DNA of 10,753 nt from Lachnospiraceae bacterium (GTDB lineage: Bacteria > Bacillota > Clostridia > Lachnospirales > Lachnospiraceae). Position 1 is the first letter of the stretch; the number at the start of each line of letters is the position of its first letter. The position numbers were made by a program, and so were the translations under genes. The DNA lies in contig JAJBTR010000156.1 of NCBI GenBank assembly GCA_020860745.1, forward strand, positions 684-11,436, written 5' to 3'. The notes beneath the pieces are model-generated. The model did no database searches and had not been told where the DNA came from. It worked only from the letters and a program-made list of their open reading frames with translations. Positions 8,201 to 10,753 of the stretch are shown in pieces.

Positions 8201-9000
8201 TTCTGTTCCGGTGTTTTTTTCAAAATACGTTCGGAAACAACATAGGATGTCGCTTCTTTGGTGATAATGGTCTGGGTAAAACGGTCAGAAACGTGCTTCA
8301 GCGTGTCGGATACAAAGCTGAAGCGGGGGTTATCAAAGATTTTTTCCTGCACACCAAAAATGACTCGCAGCTTGCTCTTGGAACACATTTCGCCCAGCGC
8401 ACGGAAAAACTCCAGATCAAGAACGATCTGCCGCTCATCACGAGATGTGAGGTAGCTCAGAAACTCGTCAACAACGATCAGGTATCCTTTATCCGGGTAC
8501 TTCTCCGCGAAAGCCATCATCATGTCCTTGATGAGCTTTTTGTTATCACGGACAGTGCTGAAATCAGGAGTTTCAAATTCGATGCCACGCCGTGCAAAGT
8601 CTTCCTCGATGTAACCGAAGATGATCTCACGCAGGGACATGGTGACACCACCGATCTCAATGCGCAGAACTTCAAACTGTCCGGCGATGCTCTCCATATC
8701 TTTGGCAAAGTTCTTGTTCTGGAGATATTGCAGGCAGCCCTTATCATGGGCTACTGTAGAAACCACTGTCATCAGGTGAGATTTACCGGTACCATAATTA
8801 CCGACAACAAGAACACCCTTGTTGTCTACCATCTCATCCAGGCGAAGCTGATCTATCATGGTGACTTTCAAATTGGAGGCCATGGTGTCGGACATGACAT
8901 AGCTTTTTACATATTCCTTGGCAACATCTGCATCCTCCGCAGTGACCAGCTGAATGACATCTTCTATAGGATGAAAGCTAATCAATTCTGAATATTTCAT
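5299..9000 (-). CDS. brxC: BrxC/PglY-type P-loop ATPase (DUF6079-like) of a BREX type 3-like system
   Basis: Intact, 1233 residues, close to the usual 1200 of BrxC/PglY. Walker A GNYGTGKSHL is at 67-76 and Walker B YLIVVDEFLSYL at 173-184, followed by a sensor-like LRVIFGVQEKIF (211-222). The rest is a long helical region with no membrane segment or signal peptide. Near the C-terminus FCPHHCGYR (C1086, C1090) looks like a zinc-knuckle remnant; the family more often shows CPHCG, so the spacing is one residue wider here. BrxC/PglY proteins are AAA-type ATPases needed for BREX protection and host methylation, probably acting with PglX and PglZ on DNA. The start MKYSE at 9000 has AGGGAGGG 7 bases upstream; the ATG at 9039 is inside the preceding gene. 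It starts 4 bases after the stop of brxF. A stand-alone DUF6079 system is the alternative name. Confidence 0.85.
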   Translation of the reverse strand: MKYSELISFHPIEDVIQLVTAEDADVAKEYVKSYVMSDTMASNLKVTMIDQLRLDEMVDNKGVLVVGNYGTGKSHLMTVVSTVAHDKGCLQYLQNKNFAKDMESIAGQFEVLRIEIGGVTMSLREIIFGYIEEDFARRGIEFETPDFSTVRDNKKLIKDMMMAFAEKYPDKGYLIVVDEFLSYLTSRDERQIVLDLEFFRALGEMCSKSKLRVIFGVQEKIFDNPRFSFVSDTLKHVSDRFTQTIITKEATSYVVSERILKKTPEQKALIRKHLEKFSNLYTGMSSKMDEFVDLFPIHPSYIDVFNKIYLIENRHILKNISLTIRDIFDTDVPENAPGIISFDNYWPAIKSNGLLKSDVTINRVVTASGQLEEIIERSFPKPAYKPLARQIIYALSAHRLTTNGLDVQFGLTAENLKDDLCLFLPMPEQDADFLLSLIKTTLRDIMTTVSGQFIIYNDANNQYYIDVDKVVDYDEKIKQKASIMADGEFNRYFYQLIYSCLDWEEKQYVPGFEIYQRDLNWDSHNIFREGYLFLGLPGERSTAQPERDFYIHIMPPYGAGAVSVKNLRDEVYLFFKSTAEFKEQMSMFAAANALAQISEGKDKDAYLNKAAMVRKKLIKYLGENKNTCFDVSYMGQKRQMIEVLKGRYNRNLDFKDTVDLAASICLDEYFDEKYPDFPVMKTKITRKNMTENAHQAFDYFAGRKIQPGALMLQSFGILDGEKIRPEGSKYAAYYIDQLKKLPPQGVINYSDIFEEKYSGEFEDRQFHVSYLFTPIIFLSLVYAGYATITLKSGKQLTASELDQVPKISVFDLYEFKYLSRPTQMAMAELKQLFDVLDINPTLLDNPNSREAGVKQLLTAAQNRANAAVIASQKLRSGFELWGEPLANAQMVTRMNHACNAVKEEFSNYSAKFNTPAKLNNFGLSSEQIEELSNQITLVQTIMEYDSFRKECASIVSYISSIEYMDLGVEFKEKLEAVKTVFRNTRDDISEGMTGEAAAQKVTAVLEKLQSEYIDIYFENHKKKRLDIDDAQRLSKLQESLTLSNLRKLRSIEIFSGAKLTAIEQDMADLIICYELTPTELRATPFCPHHCGYRLDDKSKNIHGQLDNLEIRIDDLLTEWTSMLLNTISDPIVASQKEYLSDSQRQAIDSFLKTGTLPKRVDDFFVKAINALLKGFEPVVIDTDDLVYKLEQLPPLDETAFKAKVSELIAAYTKGKDAGKLRIVVKRKESEENP

Positions 9001-9004
9001 CTGT

Positions 9005-9433
9005 TTACCCTCCCTGAACGCAGGTGACATCATAAGCATCTACGTCGTATTCTTTATAATCTTTATAGTCAATCCCGGCGTATATCAGTTTCCCATCTTG
9101 AAGTGTACCTGGCCATATCACACTGAACGGCTTGACCTTACAGTTGCGGATCAGTATTTTTAGCACATCAATCTTATATTCCGGATTGAACAGGACATCA
9201 AAATCCTTAATAACTGCTCTGTCCGGCAGTTTGGCCAGTGCTGTTTGAAAACATCTCTCAACCTGGAATGTCCTGCGCGCAGGTTTGTACTGTATCAGCA
9301 GCTCAGCCAACGTATAGTTTAAGGGGACGGCCTGATCAATCATACTTTTTGGTGGGTTACAATATATAACCGGCTTCGATAATCCCGTTTGATTCTTTGA
9401 TGTAAGCATTCTACTTGTGATGACCATGCCCAT
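9005..9433 (-). CDS. brxF: BrxF-like protein lacking the Walker A motif
   Basis: 142 residues. The C-terminal two thirds follow the BrxF pattern as I know it: KDFDVLFNPEYKIDVLKIL (77-95, in place of DHIELLFDPxLxxDPLRLL), IWPG (106-109, for AWPG) and IYAGIDYKDYKEYD (117-130, for YAEPGHPEYRRY). BrxF of BREX type 3 is a small P-loop protein encoded just before brxC/pglY, the position seen here. The N-terminus has PVIYCNPPKSMID (21-33) where GxPGxGKT would stand, so nucleotide binding looks lost. ATG at 9433 has GGGAGA about 10 bases upstream and an in-frame TGA just before it, so the missing motif is not due to a start chosen too late. The stop overlaps the brxC ribosome binding site region, which suggests coupled translation. 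The assignment rests on remembered family motifs plus position. Confidence 0.62.
   Translation of the reverse strand: MGMVITSRMLTSKNQTGLSKPVIYCNPPKSMIDQAVPLNYTLAELLIQYKPARRTFQVERCFQTALAKLPDRAVIKDFDVLFNPEYKIDVLKILIRNCKVKPFSVIWPGTLQDGKLIYAGIDYKDYKEYDVDAYDVTCVQGG
9008..9015 (-). promoter_or_regulatory. ribosome binding site that sets the brxC start
   Basis: AGGGAGGG lies 7 bases before ATG at 9000. It sits within the last codons of the BrxF-like gene, so terminating ribosomes can restart on brxC. Confidence 0.8.
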
Positions 9434-9547
9434 ACTATATCATTCTCCCTATTTTCAAACGTTATTATGATAAATCATATCTTAAGACGTTCTACTAAAT
9501 ATTAACATAGAAAGAACAAATATGGAACTCATTTCGTCATCAAGCAA
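9434..9547 (-). promoter_or_regulatory. 114-base AT-rich gap, likely promoter region of the defence operon
   Basis: This is the only real gap between genes on the minus strand upstream of brxF. It contains a 14-base inverted repeat (TATGAT-tt-ATCATA in coding sense, 9466-9479) about 33 bases before the brxF start, a possible operator. A weak -35/-10 pair TTGCTT, 17 bases, CATATT lies near 9520-9548 and is not convincing on its own. I see no GC-rich hairpin with a T-run, so a terminator for the HIRAN gene is not supported and readthrough is possible. Confidence 0.4.
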
Positions 9548-9940
9548 TCAGAAATCCACCAGATAAATCCCCACAGCAATCCTCTTAAAACTCCCTTTCT
9601 GGTCTATCCCGCTGATCCTCGCTTTCAGCAGTTTCCCCGCGTCCATCAGCCTTGCGAACACAACATTATCCTTTTCCGGGACATAGCCCAGCTTGCGCCC
9701 GTCCTCCGTAAGAACCTGTATTGCATTGCTGTCAAATTTATTATCCTCCCGCCGGAGAATCAGGCTGTCTCCCACCTGGATTGTTTCCAGAGCGCTCTTA
9801 TCCTGTAAATGCGTCGTCCCCGCCACATAGGAATCAAACAGGTGGATTTCCTTCACCAACGGCTTGATGATCGTCCCCAGGTCGGTATCCTCCACCAGGG
9901 AAACCACGCCTTCTTTTTTCACATCTAATTCAAATGCCAT
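9548..9940 (-). CDS. HIRAN-domain protein
   Basis: Intact, 130 residues. The HIRAN domain covers about 32-128: HLFDSYVAGTTH, then LILRREDNKFDSNAIQV (60-76), then KLGYVPEKDNVVFARLMDAGK and ARISGID. HIRAN folds in HLTF/Rad5 bind 3' DNA ends; small stand-alone bacterial versions are of unknown role, though they are thought to bind damaged or unusual DNA. There is no helicase or nuclease domain. ATG at 9940 has GGGGTGA 8 bases upstream. It overlaps the ancestral end of the J-domain gene by 16 bases in another frame, so the two were co-translated. It is the last gene before the defence operon. Confidence 0.85.
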   Translation of the reverse strand: MAFELDVKKEGVVSLVEDTDLGTIIKPLVKEIHLFDSYVAGTTHLQDKSALETIQVGDSLILRREDNKFDSNAIQVLTEDGRKLGYVPEKDNVVFARLMDAGKLLKARISGIDQKGSFKRIAVGIYLVDF

Positions 9941-10066
9941 GTCATGCTCACCCCGCTTGTCATCAATTCTTCCATGATCGCATCCAGCGTTTTCTCATAG
10001 TCTTCGTATTCTTTATATTCCTCTTCAAGCTCCTGCTTCCGTTTTTCCACTGCCGCCGTATCTTCG

Positions 10067-10071
10067 AAAAA
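10067..10071 (-). other. T5 run and frame break in the J-domain gene
   Basis: Coding strand ttc att ttt cga becomes ttc att ttc gaa when one T is removed, which opens a frame of 49 more codons to the TAG at 9925. Confidence 0.6.
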
Positions 10072-10480
10072 TGAACTTATACTGATAGGGATTTGTCTCC
10101 TTTATATGAAGGATCTCTTCTCGGATTTCCGCGACCTTTTTATCGATATCCGGGATCTCGATCTCCATATCCCCCATGCCGATTTTTTCCAGTGCACGGC
10201 GGATCAGGATCTCCGCATCCTCCAGGTCTTTCAGGCTGTTGGCTGTATATGCAACGGAAACCATCTGCCAAAGTTGCCTCATCTCCGGTATTTTCTCCGT
10301 CTGGGGATTGATGTCCGGGTGCAGCGCCTTTGCCAGCTTATGGTACAGCTTTTTAATCTGCTCCAGCGTGCTGCGGCTGATTGTTCGCGTGCTGTTCGCC
10401 ATATCATTTTCATCTACCATTTCGCGCAGCCTTTTATTATATTCCTTCATCTCCGCATCGATATATTTCTGCAGCGCTGA

Positions 10481-10483
10481 CTA
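10481..10483 (-). other. in-frame UAG in the J-domain gene
   Basis: The codon order is gtt gat TAG tca gcg ctg cag. Coding character is unbroken on both sides in the same frame. A C-to-T change of CAG is the simplest cause. A recoded UAG is unlikely here because the intact ancestral end of this gene also uses TAG as its stop. Confidence 0.7.
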
Positions 10484-10717
10484 ATCAACCGTCTCGCCCC
10501 GGTTTTTTGCAACCTGGCAAAAAGCGATCGTCTTTTTCTTTTTTATGCAGGATATTTTCTTTTCGAAAATCTGCAGGATCCGCTCCCCAAATACCCTGGT
10601 ATACTCCTGCTTCCAGAGAAAACTTTCTTTCCTTACGGCATCTCTTTCCATGAGCAGTTCCTCATATTCACCATATACTTCATTTTTTACCTTTATGATA
10701 TCCATTTCTTCGCTCAT

Positions 10718-10753
10718 TCAAATCACCTCGAATCCTTCCAACATATCATAGAC
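10718..10753 (-). CDS. C-terminal end of an unknown upstream gene
   Basis: An open frame enters from the window edge and ends VYDMLEGFEVI with TGA at 10718-10720, directly before the ATG of the J-domain gene. The GAGGTGA that serves the next gene lies within its last codons, the usual layout of coupled genes. Only 11 residues are visible, so no function can be given. Confidence 0.45.
   Translation of the reverse strand, partial: VYDMLEGFEVI

Larger units (their letters stand above)
9925..10717 (-). pseudogene. J-domain (DnaJ-like) protein, broken by an in-frame UAG and a one-base frameshift
   Basis: The restored protein would be about 263 residues. ATG at 10717 has GAGGTGA upstream. Residues 1-78 are a charged, helical N-terminal part (VYGEYEELLMERD, EKKISCIKKKK) ending at TAG 10481-10483, where the expected codon is probably CAG. 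The same frame continues SALQKYIDAEMKEY, then a J-domain-like helix with QIKKLYHKLAKALHPDINP (HPD at restored 133-135). At 10067-10071 a T5 run has one base too many: with four T the frame goes on as FIFEDTAAVEKRKQELEEEY and ends at 9925, overlapping the HIRAN gene; as written it ends RRYGGSGKTEAGA at 10025. The HPD tripeptide normally stimulates a DnaK-type ATPase. Two independent lesions argue for a decayed gene, unless both are sequence errors. Confidence 0.72.

Noticed and set aside
7807..8991. A 394-codon open frame on the plus strand
   Set aside because: It is antisense to the well-supported BrxC ATPase region, including the Walker A and B motifs, and shows no domain or RBS of its own.
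9001..9039. ATG at 9039 as start of brxC
   Set aside because: It lies inside the BrxF-like gene; ATG at 9000 has AGGGAGGG at good spacing and gives the family-like start MKYSE.
9434..9547. Rho-independent terminator after the HIRAN gene
   Set aside because: Only weak AT-rich repeats are present, with no GC stem followed by a T-run.
10481..10483. UAG recoded as an amino acid in this organism
   Set aside because: TAG serves as the natural stop of the restored J-domain gene, and other genes show no internal UAG.
1..10753. CRISPR array, tRNA, rRNA, transposase or att-site repeats
   Set aside because: I found no regularly spaced direct repeats, cloverleaf genes, transposase motifs or matching flanking repeats; nearly all of the window is coding on the minus strand.

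Overview
This window reads as a phage-defence island on the chromosome or a mobile element of a low-to-mid GC Firmicute. The codon use, strong AGGAGG-type ribosome binding sites and the J-domain/HIRAN gene pair fit a gut Lachnospiraceae-like Clostridium; this placement is inference from the style of the genes, not a measured match. Every supported gene is on the minus strand, so transcription runs from high to low coordinates.

Right part (10753 to 9548): the last codons of an unknown gene, then a J-domain gene that is broken twice (an in-frame UAG and a one-base frameshift), then an intact small HIRAN-domain gene. These three touch or overlap and look like one small operon.

A 114-base AT-rich gap (9434-9547) separates this from the defence operon. 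Its order is: a 142-residue BrxF-like protein without a Walker A motif; a 1233-residue BrxC/PglY-type ATPase (DUF6079-like); a YhcG-family (DUF1016) PDDEXK nuclease; a small PUA/EVE-like domain protein whose frame is broken in a 7-base homopolymer; and a large PglX-type N4/N6 DNA methyltransferase whose frame is broken at an A7 run. The order brxF, brxC/pglY, pglXI is the start of a BREX type 3 locus. The nuclease and the PUA-like gene sit between brxC and pglX, where the canonical layout has nothing. The genes expected next (brxHII helicase, pglZ, brxA) are not in the window; instead an OLD-family AAA ATPase starts 84 bases after pglX and runs off the left edge.

If the system works as known BREX loci do, PglX would mark host DNA with a methyl group and BrxC, BrxF and the unseen PglZ would help block unmodified phage. 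The nuclease and the putative modified-base reader would add a cutting or sensing branch. As written, motif I and motif IV of PglX lie on separate polypeptides, so the methyltransferase is OFF unless the run gains one A, the ribosome slips back by one, or the base call is wrong. PglX in the Streptomyces Pgl system is known to phase-vary in a homopolymer, so this is the most interesting point in the window.
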